Virus record (IMG/VR): IMGVR_UViG_3300027965_000212
Location: 1 to 64,000 of that record
Source: a virus
Length of the DNA stretch: 64,000 nucleotides
Reading direction: 5' to 3' (one strand)
Under the pieces are notes generated by a model that was not told where the DNA came from, made no database searches, and saw only the letters and a program-made list of their open reading frames with translations. Position 1 is the first letter of the stretch, and every line of letters starts with the position of its first letter. The position numbers were made by a program, and so were the translations under genes. Below are positions 48,332-56,349 of the stretch, piece after piece.

Positions 48332-51007
48332 TCAGCTCATCGAGGGGGGGGGTGCGGCGGCGTCTTCGACCACGGGACCGCATTGCTCGAGGTCGAACAG
48401 CGCCGGCACGGCGAGCTTTTCCTCCGCCGCGCGGCAGTAGTGGACCGCGTCGAGGAATGTGCCGCCGTTGAGCTCTGAGCCGGCGCCGCGGCGGCCTTTG
48501 AGGATTGCCCGATACGGCACGGTGCCGAGGCCTGCGAACGGGTCGTAGATCAGATCGCCGGGGTTGCTGTAGCAATCAATCAAACGGTCGACGATGTCCC
48601 ACTGGAGAGGACAGAGGTGTTTCTCGACCTTGCGTGCGGCCTGGTTGGAATTGAGCGTGCGCATGCGCAGCACGTCATGCCAGACGTCCGGATGCCAGCT
48701 CCCCGGCGCGATGCACATGAACTTGGTCGGCAGGCGGTCCATCCGCTCGAGCGTCTCGCCGACCTTGACGTGCAGTTCGTAGTCGTAGATGCGCTTGAGC
48801 GAATCCTCGGTGAACACCTTGGCGAGCTGCTGCGGCCCGTAGGCGGCGAGCTCTTCCGCTGTCAGCAGGCGGTTGCCGCTCGATCGCCAATAGCCATGCG
48901 CGTCGACCTGCCAGCGCGCCCGCGTGTAGATTTCCTTGTCCTTGGTGACCGGCTCATCCGCGTAGCCGCGACTGCGATCCGACTGCGGCTTGCGGAGCAG
49001 AAGGATATATTCCGGCATGCCGCAGCCCATCTTGGTCGAATCCTTGGCGTTCTCCGACCAGCCGAGCCGATAGGTCTGCGCGTTCTCGCGCACCACATCG
49101 GTGATGACCGTCACCATCCCCATGTAGTCGAAGCCGTGCGCGCGGTAGTGCATGATGGCTTCGGCGTGAAAGGGCAGCACGGTCGGCGCGCCCTTGCCGG
49201 TGACGGCGCCGAACAGGATCCGGTCCTTGACGTGGATCGACATGCGCCGGCCAGGCTTGAGCATCCGGAAGAGCTTCGGCGTCAGAAAATCCATCTGCGC
49301 CCAGAAACCGGAGGTATCGGCCGGCGCATCGCCGTTGTGCCCAAAATCGTTGAAGGACTCCGCGTACTCGTACTGCGTTCCGAACGGGATCGACGACACG
49401 ATCGCATCGACCGAGTTTTCGGCCCAACGCGAGGCCTCATCGACCGCATCGTTGTTGGCGATGACAAAGCGCTCGCCGCGCACCTCGACGCGCTTGAGGC
49501 CAATCGATCGGCGCAGAACCTCCGCAGTCGGCAGCTTGTCGAGGCCGAAGCGCTTGATGATCGCGCTCATGCGCTCGCGCAACTCGGTGTCGCGCTGCCA
49601 CTTCTCGAGCAGGATCGCCCGCACTTCGCGCTCGGCTTCGGAATAAATGATATGCACATCGACCGGGTGCTGCTGGCCGAAGCGCTGGAGGCGATAGGTC
49701 GCTTGGATGAAATCGTTGAACTTGAAGCCGACCCCGACAAAGATCGCGGTGTGGCAGTGATATTGAAAGTTCGACCCGGAGCCGGACAGGATCGGCTTGG
49801 TAGCAAAGTTCTTCACCTCGCCGCGCTCGAAGGCAACGAGGCTCTTTTCGCGCTCATCCGGATGCTCGCTGCCAGAGATCGCGACGACGTTGGGCACCGC
49901 GGCCTCGATCGCCTCGCGCTCAGCCTCGAGGTCATGCCAGAGCAGGTGATGCCGTCCGGGATCCTCCGCCATGATGGCGCACATCTTGGCGACCCGCGCC
50001 GGGATGCTCTCTCGCTTGGCGGCCGCGGCCTGGCTCACGCCGAGCGCGGCTGAGCGGAACAGCACAGTCTGACCGTCCCGTTCGACGTCGGCCTTACTGT
50101 GATCCGCCGGCACCTCGTGCCAGTGCACGCGGATCGGCGGCAGGTCATAGCCCTCATCTGAATAACCGAGATCGCTCGGCTTCTGCACGAACGCGGCCCA
50201 GGAGTGCACCCAGAGCCAGAACTCCTCCTCTTTGTGCGGATAGAGCGTGAGATCGCCTGCCTGCTCGCTGTTGCGTTGGAACCAGCGGGTCAAGGCCTGC
50301 CCGGTATCCATGATGCCGAGGAAGCCGGCGTAGTGGATCAGCTCCTTGTAGCGATTGGGCGAAGGCGTTGCGGTGCAGACCAGCTTGAACGGAATATGCT
50401 CGAAGAGCGGCAGGAACTCCTGGAAGGTCTTGCTGCCGTAGCTGCGCAGCACACTCGCCTCATCGAGCGATGACGCCGCGAACGAGCGCAGGTTGAGCTT
50501 CCCGTCGCGCACGGGCTCATAGTTGGTGCAATAGTGCTCGCAGCCAGCCACCATCTCGCTTTCGTGCTGGATGAAGCGGAGATCGATGCCTAGCGCCGCT
50601 GCGTCGCTCATGAAACCGTGCCGCACGCCGTACGGCATGACGATCAGGGTCGGGCCGCCGTCGCTATGGCGCGCGATCTGTCGCGTCCATTCGAGCTGCA
50701 TTGAGGTCTTGTGCAGTCCGAAGGCCGCGAAGATCGCGCGGTTGCCGCCACGCAAGGCCCAGGTGACAAGGTCGCGGCAGTGCGGCTTGAGCCAGGGATG
50801 CAGCTCGCGCGGGTCGACATCAAAGCCGGACGCCTCAGCGACCCGCATCTTGGATTCAAGGAATTCGGTATAGTCGGGCCATTCAACGGTGATTTCCTCA
50901 TCCTCGAAATTGGCAGCTAAGCCATTGATGGGATTGGCCGGAGGGTTGATTTCCTCCGGAGCGGGTGCGCCAATTGGCGCAGGCTCAAGCTGCGCAAGCG
51001 CGGTCAT
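48332..51007 (-). CDS. Helicase and DNA methylase fusion protein
   Basis: An 891-residue protein. The first half is a SNF2-like helicase with a modified Walker A (GLHKT, residues 97-101), DEAS at 182-185 and TATPSPN; helicase C-terminal motifs include TYRLQRFGQQ. The second half is a permuted N4/N6-methyltransferase, with SSIPF (around residue 545) in the DPPY position and the SAM motif DPFAGLG (around 835). Known in phages as anti-restriction enzymes. A run of nine C close to the stop could slip. The dispersed palindrome forms codons 9-14 (PAPIGAP). Confidence 0.9.
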   Translation of the reverse strand: MTALAQLEPAPIGAPAPEEINPPANPINGLAANFEDEEITVEWPDYTEFLESKMRVAEASGFDVDPRELHPWLKPHCRDLVTWALRGGNRAIFAAFGLHKTSMQLEWTRQIARHSDGGPTLIVMPYGVRHGFMSDAAALGIDLRFIQHESEMVAGCEHYCTNYEPVRDGKLNLRSFAASSLDEASVLRSYGSKTFQEFLPLFEHIPFKLVCTATPSPNRYKELIHYAGFLGIMDTGQALTRWFQRNSEQAGDLTLYPHKEEEFWLWVHSWAAFVQKPSDLGYSDEGYDLPPIRVHWHEVPADHSKADVERDGQTVLFRSAALGVSQAAAAKRESIPARVAKMCAIMAEDPGRHHLLWHDLEAEREAIEAAVPNVVAISGSEHPDEREKSLVAFERGEVKNFATKPILSGSGSNFQYHCHTAIFVGVGFKFNDFIQATYRLQRFGQQHPVDVHIIYSEAEREVRAILLEKWQRDTELRERMSAIIKRFGLDKLPTAEVLRRSIGLKRVEVRGERFVIANNDAVDEASRWAENSVDAIVSSIPFGTQYEYAESFNDFGHNGDAPADTSGFWAQMDFLTPKLFRMLKPGRRMSIHVKDRILFGAVTGKGAPTVLPFHAEAIMHYRAHGFDYMGMVTVITDVVRENAQTYRLGWSENAKDSTKMGCGMPEYILLLRKPQSDRSRGYADEPVTKDKEIYTRARWQVDAHGYWRSSGNRLLTAEELAAYGPQQLAKVFTEDSLKRIYDYELHVKVGETLERMDRLPTKFMCIAPGSWHPDVWHDVLRMRTLNSNQAARKVEKHLCPLQWDIVDRLIDCYSNPGDLIYDPFAGLGTVPYRAILKGRRGAGSELNGGTFLDAVHYCRAAEEKLAVPALFDLEQCGPVVEDAAAPPPSMS
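50966..50981. repeat. Dispersed 16-bp palindrome, copy 5
   Basis: TGCGCCAATTGGCGCA at codons 9-14 of the helicase-methylase gene, read EPAPIGAPAP on the minus strand. Flank GCGGG on the left and GGCTC on the right. Confidence 0.95.
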
Positions 51008-51309
51008 TCGAGGATGCCTTTCTCCGCCGCGATCGGCCGCGGCAAAGTCACCCGCACGAGCCGGCTGCCGTTCACGCCAATCCCGGTTTTCTCGTACTCA
51101 ATCAGCGATCGAGGGAGCCATACCCACTCTTTGAATGGAGTGTCGCCGCGAAGCGAGACAGCAATCGCTTTCTTGCTCGGATTGTCGTTGTGCAAGATCA
51201 GGTCGAGGTCGACGAGATTGGAGCGCGCCTCTTGCGTCGGCGACGCCATCTCGTTGTCGCCGAACCGGCCGCGATCGGGAGCTTGGAATTTTTCGAAGGC
51301 ATCCTTCAT
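51004..51309 (-). CDS. Hypothetical protein
   Basis: A 101-residue protein starting MKDAFEKFQAPDRGR, with SKKAIAVSLRGDTPFKEWVWLPRSLIEYEKTG as a beta-rich core. Overlaps on both sides (ATGA). The pattern of a short basic beta protein occurs near methylase-helicase genes in related phages as far as I recall; function unknown. Confidence 0.55.
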   Translation of the reverse strand: MKDAFEKFQAPDRGRFGDNEMASPTQEARSNLVDLDLILHNDNPSKKAIAVSLRGDTPFKEWVWLPRSLIEYEKTGIGVNGSRLVRVTLPRPIAAEKGILE

Positions 51310-51695
51310 TTCGCTGCACCTCCGCACAAAACCAGCTCGGTGCCGGCGAGCCTGACGCGAGGCAGCCTCTTCCAGACTTCCGGGAATGCCGTCATCGAAT
51401 TGCGAAACAGGCGCTCCGGATCGCAAGCTCCAGGCGAGAAAAATGTGCTGTTAGACCCCGGTCGATCGTCGACCGTGCGATCCCAAAACGAGATCGCCGA
51501 GTAACCCAACCCATCGAGCCGCGCGAAGCAGGCCTGGAGCTCGTTCGGGGTGTATTGCTCAGGATGCGGAGCCAGCAGCCCATCGAAATGAGCCATCTGG
51601 CGGGTGAGTTCGTAGGCCGCGTGACGCATTCCGCGCTCAAACAGGAAGTGCCCGCTTTCGCCGTGGCAACCGAAGTACAGCCAGGTCCGGCTCAT
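51306..51695 (-). CDS. Hypothetical protein with GCHGESGH motif
   Basis: A 129-residue protein: WLYFGCHGESGHFLFERG near the N-terminus, then ARLDGLGYSAISFWDRTVDDRPGSNSTFFSPG. The SAISFWDRTVDxRxGSNSTF segment is a sequence I associate with small phage proteins of unknown function adjacent to DNA-modification genes. ATGA-coupled to the cytosine methyltransferase. Confidence 0.6.
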   Translation of the reverse strand: MSRTWLYFGCHGESGHFLFERGMRHAAYELTRQMAHFDGLLAPHPEQYTPNELQACFARLDGLGYSAISFWDRTVDDRPGSNSTFFSPGACDPERLFRNSMTAFPEVWKRLPRVRLAGTELVLCGGAAK

Positions 51696-53425
51696 CTGCT
51701 CCCCCACGCATAAGCTTTGGCCGCATGGAGCATCGGCGCCGGCTCGCGGGCGAGCTCCGGCACGTTGGCGCGCACAAGTGCAGTCGCAAACGGCGGCGGC
51801 ACCGAGTTGCCGACCATCCTGACCTGCACTGTTTTCGAGAAGCGGCGACCGTCGTGACCGCGATCGATGATGTAGTCATCGCGGAAGGAATGCGCGCGGT
51901 AGAGCTCCCGCGGCGTCAGCATCCGCATGCCGATGTCGACGATCTGATAGAGCGCACCCCTGACCAGCACCAGACCGAAGCGGTCGCGCGTCGTCACCGT
52001 ATCGATCGGCTCGCGCAGGTCGGGATCCTGGTCGGTTCCGTAATATTTCAACAAAAAGGCGCGGACCTCGGCGAGATGCCATCCCGCGGCGGTGACGGTC
52101 GGCAGCGGGGCACTAACCGGCGCGTCGCGCCGATCCGATCCCTTGAGGTTCACCAGGTGCGTGGCGCAGAGCGCCTGCGTGCAGCCTTTGGTGACGATCG
52201 TCGAGACCGGCTCGAGTGGCGAATGCCCGGGCTCCTGATAATTGTGCTGCGCCAAGAAGGCGGCAACCATCGCATGACGCGGTGCGCCGGCCATCACGGT
52301 ATGCAGCGGATCGTCAGCCGGCGCCCCGCAACCATTCTCTTGGAATTTTGCCAGATGAACGGCCGCCAGGCTGCCCTGATTCGCGGTCGTGACGATCGTC
52401 GGCATCGGCTCATCAGCCGCATGCGTGCGCGGATCCTGCCCGGGCCGTTCGCCGTAGCGCGGGACCAGAAACGGTGTCACCAGCGCATGCTCGCCGCGGT
52501 GCGCGGTCGTCACCGTACGCAGCGGCTCACTGACGGCCTGGCCGCGCTCAGGATCGGTTCCGTGCGTGATCGGTACTATGAACGGCTCAGCCGCATTGAT
52601 CACATAGCGCCACACGCCCTTGGCGATGCGGGCCATCGTGGCGTCGGCGAGCGGTCGACGGACGCCGAGTGCGCGGGCCTCTTCTGGCGACAGGAAGATC
52701 GACGGGCACGGCAGCGACCAGTCGATGCAATCCGCGGCCGTGCCCCAGGGCTTCAATCCGCCGCTGATGACCGCGGGAGACTTCGGATCGTCATGGGTCG
52801 GCTCTGGCCAGACGATCGACTTTCCATCACGCCGGCCGATCACGAAAAGGCGCTTGCGGGTCGTGCGCGCGCCGAATTTGCAGGCGCGCAGCTCGCGCCA
52901 TTCGATCCGGTAGCCGTCACGCCGGCCGGCTTCGATCCAGCGCCCGAAATCCTCGCCCTCGCGTTTCTTGCAGGGGACGAGCAGCGGCGAGCCGTGGACG
53001 TCGAGGATCGGCTTTCGGTCCGGGCCGAGCTTGCGGACCAACGGGCCCCACTTCGCGAGCTCCTCGACATTCTCGACGACGAAGACGCGCGGGCGCTTTT
53101 TCTTGATCCAGCGCATGACGACCCAAGGCAGGTCCCGGCGATGGCGCTTGACCGGCTTGCCGCCCTTGGCTTTGCTGTGATGCGTGCAATCCGGACTGGC
53201 CCAGAGCAGTCCGATCGGCGCGTCGCCGATCACCCGCATCGGGCTGACCTGCATCAGGTTCGCGCGCAGGTGTCGCGTTTCCGGATGGTTGGCCTGGTGC
53301 ATCGACAGCGCGTCTTCATCGTGGTTGATCGCGATGTCGGGCGAACGGTTGAGCGCAATGCGAATGCCTTCGCTCGCGCCGCCCCCGCCGGCGAACAGGT
53401 CGACGATGAGCTCTTCCGCGCTCAT
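51692..53425 (-). CDS. C5-cytosine DNA methyltransferase
   Basis: A 577-residue enzyme. SAM motif I DLFAGGGGASEG (residues 9-20), catalytic Cys80 in the motif IV sequence SPDCTHHSKAKGG (PDC rather than PPC, as in many phage versions), ENV motif VI, and motifs IX-X as TPRELYRAHSF and QVRMVGNSVPPPFATAL. A target-recognition region of about 250 residues fills the middle. It methylates phage DNA against restriction. Start overlaps the upstream stop (ATGA). Confidence 0.93.
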   Translation of the reverse strand: MSAEELIVDLFAGGGGASEGIRIALNRSPDIAINHDEDALSMHQANHPETRHLRANLMQVSPMRVIGDAPIGLLWASPDCTHHSKAKGGKPVKRHRRDLPWVVMRWIKKKRPRVFVVENVEELAKWGPLVRKLGPDRKPILDVHGSPLLVPCKKREGEDFGRWIEAGRRDGYRIEWRELRACKFGARTTRKRLFVIGRRDGKSIVWPEPTHDDPKSPAVISGGLKPWGTAADCIDWSLPCPSIFLSPEEARALGVRRPLADATMARIAKGVWRYVINAAEPFIVPITHGTDPERGQAVSEPLRTVTTAHRGEHALVTPFLVPRYGERPGQDPRTHAADEPMPTIVTTANQGSLAAVHLAKFQENGCGAPADDPLHTVMAGAPRHAMVAAFLAQHNYQEPGHSPLEPVSTIVTKGCTQALCATHLVNLKGSDRRDAPVSAPLPTVTAAGWHLAEVRAFLLKYYGTDQDPDLREPIDTVTTRDRFGLVLVRGALYQIVDIGMRMLTPRELYRAHSFRDDYIIDRGHDGRRFSKTVQVRMVGNSVPPPFATALVRANVPELAREPAPMLHAAKAYAWGSR

Positions 53426-53661
53426 GCGGCTCTCCGCGGCTGCAGGTCCGCAGCTTCTATCCATTGATCGACTTTGCCGGCGATCTGGCGGCGCGCTTCG
53501 TCGACCGAGCATGCGCGCGCCATCGACCCGCAAAACGGCAGGCGAAGCGACCAATAGAACTTTCCACCGACCGGATAAGGAATGATGTCAGCGACGATGA
53601 TGGCGCCGAGCAGCGCAACCTCGCGCCCCTCCCCTCGAGACTCGAAGCGGACCACGCTCAT
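53422..53661 (-). CDS. Hypothetical protein
   Basis: A 79-residue protein with a basic start and a central hydrophobic ALLGAIIVADIIPYPVGGKFYWSLRLPF that looks like beta strands, then DEARRQIAGKVDQWIEAA. Coupled by ATGA to its neighbours. No family recognised. Confidence 0.5.
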   Translation of the reverse strand: MSVVRFESRGEGREVALLGAIIVADIIPYPVGGKFYWSLRLPFCGSMARACSVDEARRQIAGKVDQWIEAADLQPRRAA

Positions 53662-53888
53662 AGCGGCGGCCCCTTTTCGACAGCCGCGGCGCCGGCGCGA
53701 TTGAAGTCATAGAGCGCGCAGCGCTGCGCCTTGGTCGAGGTTATGATCAGATGATGATCGCTTTCCTTGAGCTCGATCTGCATGCCGAAGGATCGGCAGA
53801 TGCGGCCGAGCGCGACCAGCAATTCAGTCTTGCTGGCGCCTGCGTCCCCGCGCGCCTTCAACTTGAATATCTTGACGTCCTTGGCCAT
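53658..53888 (-). CDS. Hypothetical protein
   Basis: A 76-residue protein (MAKDVKIFKLKARGDAGASKTELL...). The LVALGRICRSFGMQIELKESDHHLIITSTKAQRCALYDFNR part suggests an alpha/beta mini-fold. Translationally coupled to the gene below. Function unknown. Confidence 0.5.
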   Translation of the reverse strand: MAKDVKIFKLKARGDAGASKTELLVALGRICRSFGMQIELKESDHHLIITSTKAQRCALYDFNRAGAAAVEKGPPL

Positions 53889-53900
53889 GGCCCAATGTTC

Positions 53901-54266
53901 TCAGAGGCGCTCCGGAAATCCGTATCGCTCGGAGGTCGCGTTGAACTTGGCGATGACGGCCTCGGGCAGATCGATTCCCAGCCTGCAGGCCAACAGGTTC
54001 AAATAAAGGAATGTATCGGCGATCTCTTCGGCGATCTTTGAGATCGCCTCCTCGCGGGTCGACAATTGCAGGTCGGCATCGCTAATATTTGCGATATCGT
54101 CTTCGATCCGAAACAGCTTCTTGAGGGCATTGCAGACCTCGCCGGCTTCGCCCTGCATTGCGCAAGCCCATCGCTCAGGCGTCCAATCATTAATGCCGTT
54201 CTTATGCCAGCGATTACAACGGGAGAGGTTCTGCTCGGTTACCTTCGCCAAGGAGAGATCGGTCAT
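53901..54266 (-). CDS. MazG-like nucleotide pyrophosphohydrolase
   Basis: A 121-residue protein with the all-helical MazG layout: WACAMQGEAGEVCNALKKLF (ExxE) and KIAEEIADTFLYLNLLACRLG (ExxD). It hydrolyses NTPs or alarmone-related nucleotides in relatives. In phages it may lower host ppGpp or sanitise nucleotide pools. Starts at 54266 in overlap with the preceding small gene. Confidence 0.85.
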   Translation of the reverse strand: MTDLSLAKVTEQNLSRCNRWHKNGINDWTPERWACAMQGEAGEVCNALKKLFRIEDDIANISDADLQLSTREEAISKIAEEIADTFLYLNLLACRLGIDLPEAVIAKFNATSERYGFPERL

Positions 54267-54439
54267 GGACGCCCCTCTTCATCTTTTGAATTTGTCGCAG
54301 CCGTGTTGCGCGCGGCCTCAGCCAGCATGGCCCGCAGCTCGGCCTTGGATGGCTCGCCGGAAAGCCGGTTCCAGATGGTCGCGCCGAGGGCCCGATCGCG
54401 CGATTGCCGCGAAATCTTCGATATGCGATGGTCGATCAT
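54263..54439 (-). CDS. Small protein between membrane and MazG-like genes
   Basis: A 58-residue protein starting MIDHRISKISRQSRDRAL and ending NSKDEEGRP. ATGA overlaps at both ends make it a credible link of the operon. Predicted helical (SKAELRAMLAEAARNTAAT). No family recognised. Confidence 0.55.
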   Translation of the reverse strand: MIDHRISKISRQSRDRALGATIWNRLSGEPSKAELRAMLAEAARNTAATNSKDEEGRP

Positions 54440-54948
54440 GGCGCGCTCCGCTTATTGCGGGCGCGGTCGAAGCGCTCGATTTCGGCGAGGATCAGGGCCG
54501 CACCGCGGACGAGATCGCGGCGGATATTGTGCGGCTTCCACCAATCAGGAGCCCAAGGCCAGACCAGCTCCGCCGTCTTGGCGCGGACGCCGTTCCCGTA
54601 GATCGCGTAAGCCGCGCCAGCGCGGGCGAGATCGCCAGGCGCATGAGCGTCGTCGTGTTCCGCGGTCCAGCCCTCGGCATCGATCTGACGGCGCCGCTCG
54701 GCCAATACAGCGAGCGCGGCGGCCGACATCGGCACGCGAATGTGCAGGGCTTCGAAGACGCGGCGCAGGATGAATTGCCGCGCGATTGACACGAAGGTCA
54801 TTACAACTGCGAACGCAACATTCTGTGAAAACGAAACCGCGACGCCGAGCATCGGCAGCACGGTCGCCTGGGCGAGCAGAGAAATGCCGAAGCCGGCCGC
54901 GGTCGATAGGCTCGTTTCAAGCAGTGACATCGCGCGCGGCTGTTTCAT
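54436..54948 (-). CDS. Membrane-anchored phage protein (DUF7220-like N-terminus)
   Basis: A 170-residue protein. The N-terminal 65 residues carry two hydrophobic segments (GFGISLLAQATVLPMLGV and QNVAFAVVMTFVSIARQFILRRVFEAL) typical of a small phage membrane family. The C-terminal part (LAERRRQIDAEGWTAEHDDAHAPGDLARAGAAYA) is a common cytoplasmic phage domain normally encoded on its own. A natural fusion of the two is likely. ATG at 54948 overlaps the ASCH gene stop. Confidence 0.7.
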   Translation of the reverse strand: MKQPRAMSLLETSLSTAAGFGISLLAQATVLPMLGVAVSFSQNVAFAVVMTFVSIARQFILRRVFEALHIRVPMSAAALAVLAERRRQIDAEGWTAEHDDAHAPGDLARAGAAYAIYGNGVRAKTAELVWPWAPDWWKPHNIRRDLVRGAALILAEIERFDRARNKRSAP

Positions 54949-55388
54949 GGCGCATCCCACACCAATTGATCGGGAACTTCGAAGAGGCCCTGGCGTCCGC
55001 GATACGGAATCGGCGTCGCGAACCTGCGGAAGGCGCCGCGCTGGAAGGCAAAGCGGCCGGGCGTGAAGTCTCCGCAAATGAAGTCGTCGCTCGGATCCTG
55101 CTCGCCGACCATCTGCGTGCCGGGCGGGAAAACCTGCTCGGTTGGCTTGCAGTCGATGATCTCGACAATGCCGATCAGCGCGCCGGTCGGCAGCTCAAGG
55201 CCCCAGTGCGATCCGAAGTCGCTATCGAGGATTGTCTCGAGCGCAGGATCGACATCGCGCACGAACTTCTTTGCTGCATGCACAACAAGCTTGCCGCGAT
55301 GGCGCAATGGCCAATGTCGCGTTTCGTGAATCTTTGCCGGCGAGCACCAGAGGCTTGCCCACGGCTGCCAGAGCGAGAGCGCTTTCAT
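54945..55388 (-). CDS. ASCH domain protein
   Basis: A 147-residue protein: MKALSLWQPWASLWCSPAKIHETRHWPLRHRGKLVVHAAKK, the ASCH N-terminus with its S..QPWA and E.R.W motifs, and later GIVEIIDCKPT. ASCH domains bind RNA or modified nucleosides. Phage copies are widespread with unknown targets. Coupled to its neighbours by short overlaps. Confidence 0.88.
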   Translation of the reverse strand: MKALSLWQPWASLWCSPAKIHETRHWPLRHRGKLVVHAAKKFVRDVDPALETILDSDFGSHWGLELPTGALIGIVEIIDCKPTEQVFPPGTQMVGEQDPSDDFICGDFTPGRFAFQRGAFRRFATPIPYRGRQGLFEVPDQLVWDAP

Positions 55389-55576
55389 CGCTTGCGCTCC
55401 TTCGGTCGCAGCACTTCGGAAATGATCGCCTCAGCCGCCTCTTCCCGGGTGAGGTTCCAATCCTTGGCGCGCTGATTGAGCCGTTGCAGCGTTTTCGGTG
55501 TCAGGCGAACAAACACAGTCCCGCGCGAGACTTCCGGGCGCCGCACGACGGGGAGGATGATGACGGTTGCGCTCAT
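55385..55576 (-). CDS. Small RHH-like protein
   Basis: A 63-residue protein: TVFVRLTPKTLQRLNQRAKDWNLTREEAAEAIISEVLR has the strand-helix-helix order of ribbon-helix-helix repressors (beta strand TVFVRLTP then two helices). It may regulate the early operon. Overlaps on both sides. Confidence 0.6.
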   Translation of the reverse strand: MSATVIILPVVRRPEVSRGTVFVRLTPKTLQRLNQRAKDWNLTREEAAEAIISEVLRPKERKR

Positions 55577-56349
55577 GCCGCGGGTGCCTCCGCAGCTGCG
55601 CGAGCCTCATCGTTTCGGCGCTTGATCTCGGTGCTGACCGCGAACATCACATCCTCATCGAAATCGCGGGCGAGCACCCAATGGAGGAAGCCGTCATCGA
55701 CCTCGCTCCAGCGCTTGCCGCGGTGTTGGCCGAATGGCACGCGCGGCAACAGCGCCGGCTCGCTTGTCCATTGGATCAACTGCTCGAGCGGAACGGTTTC
55801 CAGCATCGCGGCGAGCAGATGCGCGGTGACATAGGCGTCCGGTAGCGCGCGATGGGCAAGCTCCGCATATTCGCGGATGAGCCCGGGAGGCTTCAGCCAG
55901 TAGCGTAGCGCTTGATTGGAATGAGCCGGCGCATCCGGCCAGAGGCGAAGGGCGCACTTCCAGGTGCAGACCCAGGGCGCCCCCCCCGTCATTTCATCGG
56001 AGATGAAGGCGCGCTCGAATTTGGCCGAGTGCGCGCACCAAGCCGCGACCGGAATGGTATAGCGGTCGAGCGCGAGAGACGTGAAGATCGGCCACGCATC
56101 CGCGAAGGACGGTGCGCCGATCAGATCCTCATCAACGATATGGTGGACGGCGCTCGCGACCGGCGGGATCACCCTACTCGGCCGACAGAGCCTGTTGCGA
56201 TGGGCATGATATTCGACCGTCGACCGCCCGCTGTTACGCAGCACATCGACCGTGGCGACTTCGATCACCTCGGCGTCAGGGGGAAATCCGGTCGTTTCAA
56301 GGTCAACGACGCGGATCAGGCTCACGGTTTCGTCAATCGTATCGCTCAC
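55573..56349 (-). CDS. DnaQ-like 3-5 prime exonuclease with DUF3820-type tail
   Basis: A 258-residue protein from GTG at 56349 (GTGA overlap with the ParB/MT-A70 stop). Exo motifs: VVDLETTGF (Exo I), AWCAHSAKFERAFI (Exo II) and HRALPDAYVTAHLL (Exo III, H-x4-D), the DEDDh type. The C-terminal PFGQHRGKRWSEVDDGFLHWVLARDF matches the DUF3820/ExoX-like C-domain. It degrades or proofreads DNA. A run of eight G codes for Gly-Gly near residue 125. Confidence 0.88.
   Translation of the reverse strand: MSDTIDETVSLIRVVDLETTGFPPDAEVIEVATVDVLRNSGRSTVEYHAHRNRLCRPSRVIPPVASAVHHIVDEDLIGAPSFADAWPIFTSLALDRYTIPVAAWCAHSAKFERAFISDEMTGGAPWVCTWKCALRLWPDAPAHSNQALRYWLKPPGLIREYAELAHRALPDAYVTAHLLAAMLETVPLEQLIQWTSEPALLPRVPFGQHRGKRWSEVDDGFLHWVLARDFDEDVMFAVSTEIKRRNDEARAAAEAPAA

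Noticed and set aside
51725-53467. 580-residue plus-strand open frame opposite the C5 methyltransferase
   Set aside because: Mirror frame of a gene with all catalytic motifs. No recognisable motifs in the antisense product.
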